Below, one piece after another: positions 1-10,075 of a stretch of 64,000 bases of DNA (position 1 is the first letter of the stretch; the number at the start of each line of letters is the position of its first letter). Below the pieces are notes generated by a model. That model searched no databases. It was not told the origin of the DNA and saw nothing but the letters and a program-made list of their open reading frames with translations. The stretch is taken from contig CM069596.1 in assembly GCA_035771175.1 (NCBI GenBank), forward strand, positions 13,163,001 to 13,227,000, in the 5' to 3' direction. The position numbers were made by a program, and so were the translations under genes. Source of the DNA: Paratinospora sagittata (lineage: Eukaryota > Streptophyta > Magnoliopsida > Ranunculales > Menispermaceae).

Positions 1-660
1 ACCTATTGAAGATACGTTGATTATGTTCCATCCATAGCATCCAAAGCGTAGCCCAAGAAGTCATTCTCATAACATCCATTCCACTCCTTTTCAAACTGCA
101 CGTGCACTAGCTGCAAGCAATCCTCACAAGTCGAAGGAACAATGAACTTGTCACGCAGCCTGTAATGTTATTCAGCCCAATGTTGGAGCTCCCCCTAAAG
201 GTGCCTCCAGCATGTGCTAGAGCCTCCTTATGTTTAAGATGAGTAGTGATGGGGGTTGGGGTTTTTATAAGGGGAGAGTCCCCACTTGTCTCCCACATAG
301 GTGATGCAGGACTATATAGGAGAGGTTGGGGGACTCTCCCCTTCTCACAAATGGGAATTTTCCCCCCTTATAAAAACCCCAGCCCTACCTTTTTCACCCC
401 ATTTAACTTCTTATTCTCCTTGTAGAGAGCATCCAACCTACTCTCCTTAATGCTTTCCCCTCCTTAAAATAAATGATCTAAAGCAACTTTTTGAACATGG
501 TGCCTTAACGAAAACTTTGTTTGTATAATATATGTATGTAACATAATATATGTATATTACAACTGTATAATTACTAATATTCTTATATATTACATATGTA
601 TGTGAGATAATATATGTATATTACATATGCTAGTATGATATAATAATAAAGATATAATTG
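1..660. other. Noncoding AT-rich left flank
   Basis: I see no gene here. The stretch holds an inverted repeat (252-387, listed separately) and, at about 520-640, a TATATGTATAT-rich block. The only open frame of note, on the minus strand at 107-298, has no recognisable domain and overlaps the inverted repeat, so I do not treat it as a gene. The pararetrovirus remnant probably begins near 660, but its upstream limit cannot be fixed by eye. Confidence 0.6.
252..387. repeat. Imperfect inverted repeat with TATA-like arms
   Basis: The left arm (about 252-283) reads GGTTGGGGTTTTTATAAGGG, continuing into GGAGAGTCCCC. The right arm (about 333-387) is the reverse complement, with roughly 26 extra bases inside it. 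Both arms carry TTTTTATAAGGGG, a TATA-like core, pointing in opposite directions. It could be a head-to-head pair of promoter or LTR fragments, or a foldback element. No flanking duplication was identified. Confidence 0.55.
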
Positions 661-683
661 GAGATAATATAATAATTTTAAAT

Positions 684-2340
684 GTGACAATTTTCAATGA
701 AATTGAAATAATAAATAAAGAATTTAAAATAGATGCGGTAGACTTGGCATACAGTTTAGATGTAATACTCTGTATTTCACAAAAAAAAAATTACTATTTG
801 GGCAACGCCCGAACGTTCAGGCGCATGCCAGAACGTTACTCCTTAAGGGAGGTCTCGAGTTCGATTCTGGAGGAGGTCCTTTACTATTCATGAGTGAATA
901 GTAGGGATAAATAATCGTTTCGATGTAGACCAGCTGCGGTTGGGTTGCTACATGGCGATAGGACAATATTATGGATCCATAATGGCTTAGCCGTTCGCCC
1001 CGAGGGGTGCGCCCACACTTAGGTAGGGGGCACGCTGTGCAACCCAGGGTGTGACATTAGAAGATCGGCAAGATATAAAAAATCATATTAGTGAATTAAT
1101 AGACCTAAAAATTATAAGACCAAGTAGAAGTAAACATAGAAGCCTTGTTTTCATAGTAAAAAATCATAGTGAAATAAAAAGAGGAAAAAGTAGAATGGTT
1201 ATAAATTATAAGCGATTAAATGATAATAGTTATAAAATCCCTTATAAAGTTGAATTATTAAATAACATACAAAATTCAACGTATATTTCTAAATTAGATT
1301 GTAAAAGTGGATATTGGAAAATTTCACTAGCAGACGAATCCATTCCTTGGACGACATTTACTTGCTTAGAAGGATTATTTGAATTGTTAGTAATGACTAA
1401 AAAATGCACCATATATTTTCCAAGAAAGGATAAATAAAATATTTAAACCACATTCACATTTTTGTATAGCTTATATAGATGATATTCTTGTCTATAGTAA
1501 AAATAGAATAAGTCATATTTATCATATAGAGCAAATATTAGAAACCTGAAGAAAACATAAAATTGTTATAAGTAAAAAGAAAATGGAATTATTTAAAGAA
1601 AATGAAATTAATTAAAGAAAAAATTGATTTTTTAGGAATAAATATAGATAGATGAAAAGTTAAATTACAACCTCATATAATAACAAAAATATTACATTTT
1701 CCTGATAAAATCGAAGAAACTAAAGAACTTCAAAAAAATTTAGGATTATTAAATTATGGTAGAAAATTTATCCCTATTTAAGTAGATTAGTTGCTCCTCT
1801 ATATAATAAGCTAAAAAAGAATGGTAAAAAATATTTCAATAAAGAAGATATTAAGCTAGTACAAAAAATTAAAGAAATAATAAAAAATGTTAAACCTCTA
1901 GCTTTACCAATAGATAATTTTTATAAAATAATACAAAATAACGCTAGTAGTTTAGGATGGGGAGAAATTTTAATACAAAAAACCCGAAGAAAATAGTTCT
2001 CTTAAATTAGAAGAAATAACCCTTTATCATAGTGAAAAATTTAATGAGTCAGAAAGTAAAAAATCAAGTACTGATCTAGAAATATTAGGAATAATAAAAG
2101 CTTTAAATGTTTTTCATTTATATATCCAAAATGATACCTTTACTATTAGAATAGATTGTAATAATATTATTGAATTTTACAAGAAATTAGAAAATAATAA
2201 CTTCTTAAAGAAAAATTCATTTAGTAGTAAACCATAGATAAAATTTCTTGATGCAATACACGGTAAAGGATAAAAGGCAAATTTCAAGCATGTTAAAGGT
2301 AATAATAATTATATAGAAGATTTTTTTTATCTTGCATAAT
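684..2340 (+). pseudogene. Pararetroviral reverse transcriptase-RNase H, broken
   Basis: The product would be the replicative polymerase that copies pregenomic RNA into DNA. The segment at 684-760 and the one starting at 1057 lie on either side of the inserted LTR. Recognisable caulimovirid RT blocks follow: RMVINYK near 1190, the KLDCKSGYW-like block near 1295, and the catalytic YIDDILVYS block near 1470-1500 in a different frame. RNase H-like sequence runs from about 1900 to 2340, with an Asn where the first catalytic Asp is expected (near 1940). There are frameshifts near 1395 and repeatedly after 1550, plus several stops. The family call is firm; the exact ends are not. No functional enzyme can be made from this copy. 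Confidence 0.78.
761..1056 (+). mobile_element. Short solo LTR (296 bp) inside the pararetrovirus, TSD TTAGA
   Basis: It starts TGTAATACTC and ends GGGTGTGACA. It is flanked on both sides by TTAGA (756-760 and 1057-1061), a perfect 5-bp target duplication. Its first 70 bases follow the family-1 gypsy LTR: the TGTAATAC start, an A-run, then GCCCGAACGTTCAGGC. Its last 10 bases also match that family. It is far shorter than the roughly 1.3-kb family-1 LTRs in this window, so it is either a heavily deleted relative or the LTR of a small non-autonomous derivative. It interrupts the pararetroviral RT frame. Confidence 0.85.
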
Positions 2341-2366
2341 TTATAATTAATTATTTTCTATTACAG

Positions 2367-3540
2367 ATGCAGAAATCAAAAGGAAGCTCAAGTTCTCAAC
2401 AAGAACCTATATCATTTGGGTTCTACAGATTACAACCTTATCTTGGAATTTTTTTTTTATCCAATAGTAAATGTAGCCGGAAAAATAAAATTAGAACAAA
2501 GTTATCTTTTAAATAATATTTGGACTTTTAGAAATGATAAAAATCGTTTTGCCAATATTTTAAATGCATTAGCTCATTATTTTTCAACTAATAATAGATA
2601 TGAATATTATGTAGTTTTTGAAGGTCATAATAGAGGTATTTTTAATTCATGGCAACAAGTTTTAGAAAATATAGAAAATCATGAAAAAGCTAGTTATAAA
2701 TGTTATATTTCTTTTGATGAAGCTAAAGAAGCTTTAGATTTTTATATTTAAAATCTTAGCAGGAAATATACGAAAGGTGAGGTTTTAGATTTCATGCATG
2801 CATATCAAGAACTTAGCAATGAAAAAATAGCTTTAGAAAATAGCTTGAAAAATGTATAAAATAAACTAGATATTCTGCAAAAAACAAGTATATGGCAAAA
2901 TTTTAAAAAAGTAGTCACAAAACTAGCAGTAGCCAAAAACATTATAATATTGAAAAATGTAGTAGTAAACTAGAATTTTATAATAAGCCCTTTACACCAC
3001 CTAGAGTTATTTTAGATAGATTTGATAAAAATATAAAATAACATATTTATAATTTAGCTCAAAAACGTAGTTCTCAAAGGCAAAAATTTATTGTCCAATT
3101 TCTCATGGACTCTGCCAAAATGCATCAATTTTATTATGGAACTAGTTATGAATGGGACTGTCATCATAGTAAAAAATTAGTATGTAAAAATAAATTAGAA
3201 TGTATTGAAGATAGAACTCGAAAACAAAATTGTACCTGTACTTTAGTATATAGTATATGCAAAATAAATTTAAATCTAGAAAGATACAAAAATATTAAAA
3301 TAAGTTTTCAAGGTGAGGAAATAAAGCTCAACCCTCAATTATTATTGGATTATGGATTGGTGAATCAAATAGTCTTCTCAGATCCAGACCAGACAAACAT
3401 GTTTGGAAGAAAATTAGCAGGGGTAGTTCTACAAATCTTCTCAAGATATCAATATGTGGAGGCCATAATTAATTCCAAACCACAAGAATGGACAAAGACT
3501 GACGACATCATACCTGCTCAGAAAAAAATAATATTGAATG
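2367..3540 (+). pseudogene. Caulimovirid transactivator-like ORF, broken
   Basis: The family role is translational reinitiation on polycistronic viral RNA and formation of inclusion bodies. The ATG at 2367 follows RNase H directly. A frameshift near 2420 leads into an open stretch (2416-2751) with the signature YYVVFEGHNRGIFNSW and a trailing SFDEAKEAL. This is the RNase-H1-N-like fold typical of these proteins. After a stop at 2751 come a coiled-coil-like piece (about 2790-2860) and, in another frame from about 3105, a Cys/His-rich stretch followed by the conserved-looking C-terminal part. The reading frame runs straight into the LTR of element C at 3545. It has multiple breaks and is not expressible. 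Confidence 0.68.
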
Positions 3541-3544
3541 GTAA

Positions 3545-4902
3545 TGTCACATCCCGTCCAGACGCGCCTAAATTGGCGGGACACTCACAGGCGAGGCGCA
3601 AATGTATTATAACAGTTATCGAGTGCGCAGCTACACAATTCAAGTACAAGTCTATTTTCATTAATTTCAGAATGTATTTTGTACAAAATGTAGGTGGTCT
3701 GGATCCGCCAATAATGAGAGAACATCCTCCCAAAAATCTCCCTAACTGATTTGAACAAATAAGTAAGGGGGCACAAAATGAGAGCCTAAAACACCTCCAC
3801 CAATCCACCCTAGACTCCTGTAAAATGGTTAGCAACGGGATGATCTATTGCCCAATGGGTAAAAATGTTCGTGAATATGATAATTAATAAAGAAGACATC
3901 ACAATCATACATCAGATATACACAACATAGCATCATAAACAGTACAACATAGCTTAACAGGTAAGTATACATAACATTGTCTCGTAATGGCTCTGTGACT
4001 GTAAATCGCCCTAGGATCACGTATAAATGTCCATCTCCTAGTAATCTTGGGTTCACATTGTACGTCCATCTCTAAGGTAAACATCAATAATAGTGGACAC
4101 AATTGCACTAGTAAATAATCTATAGATCACAGACCACGTACATCCCTAGGTGGTTCTTATTTTATGTGCGATGATTATGCATGTGCAGGTCCTGTCTTTA
4201 CATACATTAGACATGATTTGTTAGTGTCAGGTGATGCTTATTTGGGTCGGCATCACCGCGTGCATTGTTAGGATGTCCAGCATCACTAATACAAGTAGAC
4301 AACTTTCAATGGGACCAACCAGACCAATCCCCAAGTCGAGAGGTGGGAACACAAGGTCCCGCTTAAATGCCAAGTCTTCTAGAGCAGCAAGATGCCTCTC
4401 GTTCACTATTCAAAGTTACCGAGGACAAGACTAAGTCTGGTTTAGTTAAATTGACCGCTAATCCGACATAATAACAGTATAATACATGGACTCCAAATAT
4501 TAAGGCATAAGCATGACATGTATGAACACTATACATAATAATGCAGTGTAAGTGAATAATAAACATAATGATAAATGAATGAAAACTTTATGAAAAGTCA
4601 TAAGACACGCAAACATATGTTTCGGTCCCACCTTCAAATTGTACTTCCTTCCAAAATTGGCGCTTCCTCCCGTTGAGAACTACTTCGCACCGCAAAGAGA
4701 GTCTCTAAGAGAGAGAGAGTCTCAAAAGAGGAGAGAGAAAATCACAAGAAGAGCAAAGGAAACCATCCCAAAGAGAGAGGGAAAAAAAAAGAGTTGTAAT
4801 GCGAGGAATGATAAAGAGAAGGGGCCCCCTTTTATAAAGGACCCCATGCCCGAACGTTCGGGCAATGCCTTTTTTTTGTTGGTGTAAACTAGGGGTATTA
4901 CA
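3545..4902 (-). repeat. 3' LTR of element C (1358 bp)
   Basis: On the plus strand it starts TGTCACATCCCG and ends GGGGTATTACA, so in element sense it is TGTAATACCCC...GGGATGTGACA. The promoter-proximal block is well kept: a perfect palindrome GCCCGAACGTTCGGGC (4848-4863) and a TATA-like TTTATAAAAGG on the minus strand (about 4829-4840). It carries one copy of the GGACGTACAATG-type repeat that is doubled in elements A and B, so C and D form a separate subfamily. Confidence 0.88.
4829..4863 (-). promoter_or_regulatory. LTR promoter: palindrome plus TATA-like box
   Basis: In minus-strand order, GCCCGAACGTTCGGGC (4863-4848), a perfect 16-bp palindrome with two CpG-type steps, is followed after about 8 bases by TTTATAAAAGG. 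The position just upstream of a TATA box is what an LTR promoter element would occupy. The transcription start itself is inferred. Confidence 0.6.
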
Positions 4903-4920
4903 CTCTACCCCCTTAAAAAA
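4903..4920 (-). other. Polypurine tract of element C
   Basis: On the minus strand it reads TTTTTTAAGGGGGTAGAG directly against the LTR start TGTAATACC. It serves as the primer for plus-strand DNA synthesis. The same tract precedes the 3' LTRs of A and B, and a close variant precedes that of D. Confidence 0.85.
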
Positions 4921-4933
4921 TGCTCTCGAAATT

Positions 4934-5454
4934 TTAGCCCATGTAGTCATGATTGTTGTCTTCGTGAGATTCACTGCCTTGGTCATCTTCTATTAGATCA
5001 GGGTATTGCTAGTAAGGTCCCTGAATTATACTCTGGCCTATGGAATCCTCGACATCATCAAACAATGGAGAGCAAATGGAATTAGATTCCTCCGCAGAAG
5101 CTTCTGACATTTGCCTCACAGATGGTGGTGTAGGGCAGTGAGAGTTGTTGTATTTCAGGGGAGGCAGATTGAGTGGAGGAATGCTTTTATGTGTTGTTGC
5201 TCGAATTCGCCTTCCTGGTAGTTTTGGTAGGAGATTCTGCCAGGATGAGGGGCCCAAAATGTTTTGAGCAATTTCATCACGATATAACCATATACGTTCT
5301 AGCGAAGGGGATCGCAGCCGCTGAGGCATGGGAGTTGGTGATGTATAAAAGTTGTGGGTTGTTTTGGACTTGAAGGGCTCCCTCGAGGTTTCCAAGCAGG
5401 TCATGGTGTATATGGTTCTTTACTCTTGTCTGTGCTATTTGCAGACATCTGCAT
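4934..5454 (-). pseudogene. 3' accessory ORF of family 1 (copy C), function unknown
   Basis: This short ORF lies between the integrase stop (5545) and the polypurine tract. It begins with ATGCAGATGTC, as in copies A and B. It is broken by a frameshift (the conserved frame is re-entered from about 5404) and by a stop near 5009. Conserved blocks are PSSWQNLLPKLPGRRIRATT, a PPLNLPPLK block, an acidic ESNSICSPLFDDVEDSIG block, and an Asp/His/Tyr-rich tail ending near the polypurine tract. I recognise no domain, signal peptide or membrane segment. Conservation across four copies and a fixed location argue that it is a real family gene and not a chance frame. Confidence 0.62.
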
Positions 5455-5544
5455 TTTTGTAATGAGATTAGATGTTGACACAATTGTAGTTGTAAAAGAA
5501 TAATTTTATTGATAAGTGAAAACTACAATATATCACATCATCAA

Positions 5545-7530
5545 TTATTGTTTGAACAATTCAGGGTATCTTTGTTTGATTTTATCTTCAAGTTCCCAAG
5601 TTGCTTCCTCTATTCCATGGTGATCCCAAAGTACCTTTACAAGTGGAATACTACGTCTAAGTTCTTGAGTTTTTTTATCCAGAATTTGTACCGCTCTCTC
5701 CTAATATTTGTTTCCTTCTTCAACCTAAACTTCGACCAGAGGGATGATATGTGAAGGATCAGGATGATACTTTCGAAGCATGGATACATGGAAAACGTCA
5801 TGAACTTTGGACATGGATGAGGGAAGGGATAGTCGATAGGCTAGTTTGTCAATACGTACCACAATCTTAAATGGGCCGATATATCGTGGAGAGAGCTTTC
5901 ATTTGATCCCAAAGTGTTTGACACCTCTTGTAGGCTAGACTTTTAGAAAAATATAATCCCCCTTCTCAAACTCTAGAAGTTGTCTCCACTTGTCGGCGTA
6001 GCTCTTTTGTCGACTCTGTGCCACACGAAGTCGCTCTTTTACTAATATGATATTCTCAAAAGTCTCTTGAACTAGTTCTTGCCCCAATTATGGTCAATCT
6101 GCCATGTCTAACCACCATACCGAAAATTTGCAAGGGTGACCATAAAGAGCCTCGTATGGTGCCATGCCAATATTGGATTGGTAGTTCTTGTTGTATGCAA
6201 ATTCAGCCAAATATAAGTGTTTCGCCCATCCGTCATGAAAGCACAGTATGCAACATCGTATCATATCCTCTAAAATCTAGATTAAACATTCTGACTGCCT
6301 GTTAGTCTGTGGGTGAAAAGCAGCGCTCATGGTAATCTTGGAGCCTATTTTACTCTTGAAGCTTTGCCAAAAGTTTGATGTGAATCGAGTGTCTTGATCA
6401 GAAACGATAGTGAGTGGTATGCCATGGAGGCACAAGATCTTTTTTCCATACAATTCGGCTAGCTTGGTGGGCTTATCCTTGAACTTTATTGGTAAAAAGT
6501 GTGCAAACTTTGTAAGTCTGTCAATGATAACCCAAATTGCATCCTGTCATTTATTATTTTGACGTAAGGTAGTAACAAAGTCCATTACTATGTTCTCCCA
6601 CTTCCATTCTCCAATAGGTAAAGGCTGGAGAAGGCCGAAAGGAAGTCTGCGTTCCGCTTTTACTTGTTGGCAAACGAGACATCGATCAACAAAGTCTGCA
6701 ATAGCCTTCTTCATCCTAGAGAACCAAAATTTTCGCTTGACATATTTGTACATTTTGTTTCCCCCAGGATGCATAGCGAACCTCGAACAATGCATTTCGG
6801 TGAGCTCTCCTTTTCGAACTTCAAGGTCATTCGGTAGGCACAAATGTTTCTTGTAGAAAACTGCCCCATCATCGGAGACTGACCAGTGGAGAAAGTCTTG
6901 TCTAATGAGGATGAGTTCTCTTTTCTCCATTAACATGAGGTCGTTGGCTTGGGTAGCTGAGATTTTTCGAATAAGCTCAGAGTTGGCAGTTAATTGGGAG
7001 AGTCGTGATCTTCCTCCTTTCTCAATGAGTTGTAAGTTATAGTCCTCCATCTCCATGTCCAACTTCCTCATTTCGAAGGTGAGGGTACAAGCAGCAACAT
7101 ATGACTTTCTATTCAGGGCATCAGCCACAACGTTGGCTTTTCCCGGATGATATTGGAGCTGAAATTCGTAGTCTTTCAAAAATTCCAACGATCTTCTTAG
7201 GCGGAGGTTTAGGTCTCTCTGAGTGTAGATGTACTTAAGGCTTTTGTGATTCAAGAAGACCTCAAACCTCTCACCGTATAGGTAGTGGCGCCATAACTTC
7301 AGTGCAAATACAATAGCTGCAAGTTCCAAGTCGTGAGTCGGGTAATTACCCTCATGGATCTTTAGTTGTCTAGAAGCATATGCAACGACTTGGCCATCTC
7401 GCATTAGTACTGCACCTAAGCCTTGGAGAGAGGCGTCGGTGTATAGTGAAAATCCAACTCCATTTCTTGGAGTGATTAGTATTGGTGCTGTCGTGAGGTG
7501 CTTTTTCAATTCTTGGAAAAACGATTCATA
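5545..7530 (-). pseudogene. Gypsy pol remnant (RNase H, integrase, chromodomain-like) of C
   Basis: A 320-codon open stretch (7509-6547) covers RNase H (TDAS, DLEL, NVVADAL) and the integrase zinc finger (His pair near [12 protein letters not shown], then CLVCQQ), up to the first integrase Asp in VMDFVT. One RNase H catalytic residue is lost: the usual SDHKSL reads LNHKSL. Below 6547 the integrase core and tail continue with stops. The tail ends in a WELE...KQRYPELF chromodomain-like block with a stop at 5545. Family-1 Tekay/Del-like chromovirus is the best fit. It is not functional. Confidence 0.82.
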
Positions 7531-7535
7531 AGGTT

Positions 7536-7886
7536 ATCTCGTTGGTCAAAGAAAAAAAATTCTCAGCTTGGAACAAAGAAGTTTGTAGAAATATCTTCAA
7601 CAAGAAGAGATGCCTGAGGGCCATAATTGCAAGTCTTAAAAACGCCCTCTGCCACAAGCCCTTTTTTTTACTTCAACATCAAAAATATGTTACTCTCCAC
7701 TATTACAATGAAGTTTTAAGGTAGGCGGAAATTCTTTGGTGTCATAAGTCCAAAATTCTCTAGCTTAATGAAGATACCTCAACATAAAATTCTTCCACAT
7801 AAACACTCTAGGTAGAAGAGCCAATAACAAAATTGATGCTCTAAAGATGAAAAAGAAGTGGTATTCTAATGATGATATCCTTAAGG
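7536..7886 (+). pseudogene. LINE (L1-type) ORF2, fragment 1
   Basis: This is the linker between the endonuclease and reverse transcriptase of a plant L1 LINE. WNKEVCRNIF, typical of this region, is seen near 7570. Further on, KFFHINTLGRRANNKI appears near 7780-7830, corresponding to the conserved NTKFFH...RRxxN block. The frame carries stops and shifts. The fragment is cut at 7886 by a copia LTR and resumes at 11721. The 5' end abuts the truncated end of element C. Confidence 0.68.
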
Positions 7887-8589
7887 TGTTGGACACCCAA
7901 GAGGGGGGGGAGGTCAATTGGGTGTTATGGTTGGTTTTGACAAAATTTACGTTCTTAGTGGAAATACTTTGATTAATTTATGTACTCAAAATGAATTAAT
8001 GTGCATAAAGCAAAGTGCGAAAATGAAAGAATTGTACACTAGGATTTTTAAATGGTTCGAAAAATCCTTTCCTACATCCACGCCTAGAGAAACCTTCTAT
8101 AGGATTCCATTGTACCGGGTTTACTTCAAGGGTTTGAACCAAATCGTTACAATGTCTTTTTAAAGGTTCAAGACAAACCTATCTTTTTCACGGGCTAAGG
8201 ACAAACTACTTGACCCTTTTCAAGATAAAAAGTGAAACTAGACCAAGATTTCAACCTTAGAATCACAAGTAATATCAGAATCACTTGACTTGGTTTGTTT
8301 CAACTAGAAACAATTCAAAAAAACTTAAAAACAAAGAATATATAGTTTGTTTTATGTAACTAGAACACTTAAAATGAAGCTCATGTTGACCCAGTATTAT
8401 CGTCGAAGAAGGTGTGTGAATTGGACGTGGTAGATTTTCGCGTTACCTTTCGGTTAAATAATCAAACAATATATGTGCACAGTATAGGTAACAAGCAAAG
8501 CAATAAAGTGCAGGGAAAGTAAACCAATTGACACAGAGATTTATAGTGGTTTGGTTCCCCTAGAACCTACTCCACTACCTGAGCACCCA

Positions 8590-8765
8590 CGATCAGGATT
8601 TTCCAAATCCACAAACTCTAGTCAACTTATGGGCGTGACTAGAAGCCGTACAATCTAGTTAACTTACGGGCGCAACTAGGAGTCGTGACCTTAACCAACA
8701 TGTGGTTGTAGCTAGAAGTCGTACACTAACCAACTTACGGGCGTGGTTAGAAGCCACAGAAGGAA
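8590..8765 (-). repeat. Tandem array (about 38 bp units, 4 copies) in copia LTR
   Basis: Units of the type ACTAACCAACTTACGGGCGT-GGTTAGAAGCC repeat about four times with divergence. The array ends just before the conserved GGAAAATCCTGATCGTGGG block of the LTR. The equivalent spot in the plus-strand copy (48860-49030) also holds a tandem array. Confidence 0.7.
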
Positions 8766-9689
8766 AGGTATAATCCCGGTTGACTAACAAGTCAACAATA
8801 CATCAAGGTTACAAATGATATTTAGAGAAGTTTGAGGAACTCTCTTACAATTCTAGCATACAACATTGAAATGAACAATCTCTACTATTCCAACCACAAT
8901 ATATAAAGTGAAGTGCAATGTTGAAATAGTTGTTCACAAATACATCCAAACGATTCAAAAGATTTTTATGGAAGTTCAAGAGTCGTGTGTGTACATGTAT
9001 TCTCAAATATTGATTCTAAATATGATGAATGAAGCACAAGAATCAATATTCAAGTAATGATCAAAACTTATTGATTCAAAGATATAAACATTTTAGTATG
9101 CGTATCAATATGCACAAGTTATGATCAAAATAATCGATTCAAACAATATAAGTTAGGCACAAGAATCGATGTCAAACAAATCAAATGAAACCACTATCCA
9201 AGATGATATAAGTTGAAAGCTCAAATATGGATTCACACAATAGAGAAAAACTACTTTAATAAGATAGTAAATCAAACAACAAAACCGTTTCAACTCAAAC
9301 ACAAACACAAGAATTGTAAAAGAGATGTCACACAACTTAGGTAAGATAAAGCTCGTAAATTCTCTGAAGTGAATGTGGTTGAGATTTCTCTTCCAAGAAT
9401 GATCAAGATCAACAAGTATGTGTTGGAAACACTCAAGAATGGCTTGATCAAACACTTAAGAAAACCTTTCAAGTTTCTCAAAGATTTTGAAACGATTAGG
9501 AGAACTTTTCGAAAGGTTGAATCAAAGATTTAAATGTAGTGAACTTTTGCAATCAAAAGGTGTTTAAAATAACTCAAGAACATGTTTAAGGCTTGGAAAT
9601 ATGAATACAAGAATATAGGCACAAGTTCATATGTTTTGCAAAAGTTGCTCTCAAATGGGCAAAATGTGGTATTTATAGAAAAATACCTG

Positions 9690-10075
9690 GCTGAGGCACG
9701 ATTTCCTTAAATGAGGAGCATGTTTCTGCTTTGAAATTTGAAAAGTTTCAAATTTCCCTCCAATGCAGGAGCACATTCCTTATTAAAAGAGCGCATTCCT
9801 CCATTTGTCCATTGGACATAGAAGTGAGGTTCTTCAATTAGAACCATGGTTTTTATGGACATTCTTCTTTTGCCCTTTTCTGTAGGAGCGCGTTCCTGGT
9901 AAAAGGAACGTGTTCCTTAAACCTTGATCTAACAATCTGGGTTTCGAGACAGAAATACAGGAGCGCATTCCTTAGATACATGAGCGCGTTCCTTAAATCC
10001 TGATATAAAAATCTGTGTTTCAGGACAAAAACACAAGAGCGCATTCCTTGGACACATGAGTGTGTTCCTTAGAGT
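9690..10075. repeat. Cluster of GGAACGCGTTCC-like palindromes
   Basis: At least eight short motifs of the type GAGCGCATTCCT, GGAGCGCGTTCCT or GGAACGTGTTCCT lie within about 390 bp, many in close pairs. The homologous cluster lies at about 37990-38330 in the other copy of this LTR. The arrangement suggests an array of sites for a dimeric DNA-binding protein in the LTR promoter region, which is an inference. Confidence 0.65.

Larger units (their letters stand above)
660..3540 (+). mobile_element. Endogenous pararetrovirus remnant (Caulimoviridae)
   Basis: This is a decayed integrated copy of a plant pararetrovirus. The order is reverse transcriptase, RNase H, then a separate downstream ORF resembling the caulimovirid transactivator/inclusion-body protein. 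That order fits genera with a late transactivator ORF (cavemovirus/solendovirus/caulimovirus-like); the exact genus is not resolved. The copy is AT-rich, carries many stops and frameshifts, is interrupted by a solo LTR (761-1056), and ends abruptly where gypsy element C is inserted at 3545. Movement protein, coat protein and protease regions are not visible. It is non-functional as it stands. Confidence 0.8.
3545..7530 (-). mobile_element. Gypsy family-1 element C, 5'-truncated
   Basis: On the minus strand it holds the end of the reverse transcriptase/RNase H region, integrase, a chromodomain-like tail, the 3' accessory ORF, a polypurine tract and a 3' LTR. Its 5' LTR, gag, protease and most of RT are missing: homology to elements A and B stops near 7530, where LINE sequence begins. 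The LTR side abuts the pararetrovirus at 3544. With only one end preserved, a target duplication cannot be tested. Confidence 0.85.

Noticed and set aside
844..880. GAGTTCGATTCTGG resembles a tRNA-gene B box, suggesting a SINE
   Set aside because: No A box or tRNA body precedes it. The unit has TG...CA ends, a 5-bp duplication and gypsy-LTR homology, so a solo LTR explains it better.
3518..3835. 105-codon minus-strand frame
   Set aside because: It straddles the pararetrovirus/LTR junction at 3545 and has no domain.
8590..8765. Regularly spaced repeats that might suggest a CRISPR-like array
   Set aside because: Units are degenerate and contiguous without unique spacers, sit inside a plant copia LTR, and recur in two other LTRs.
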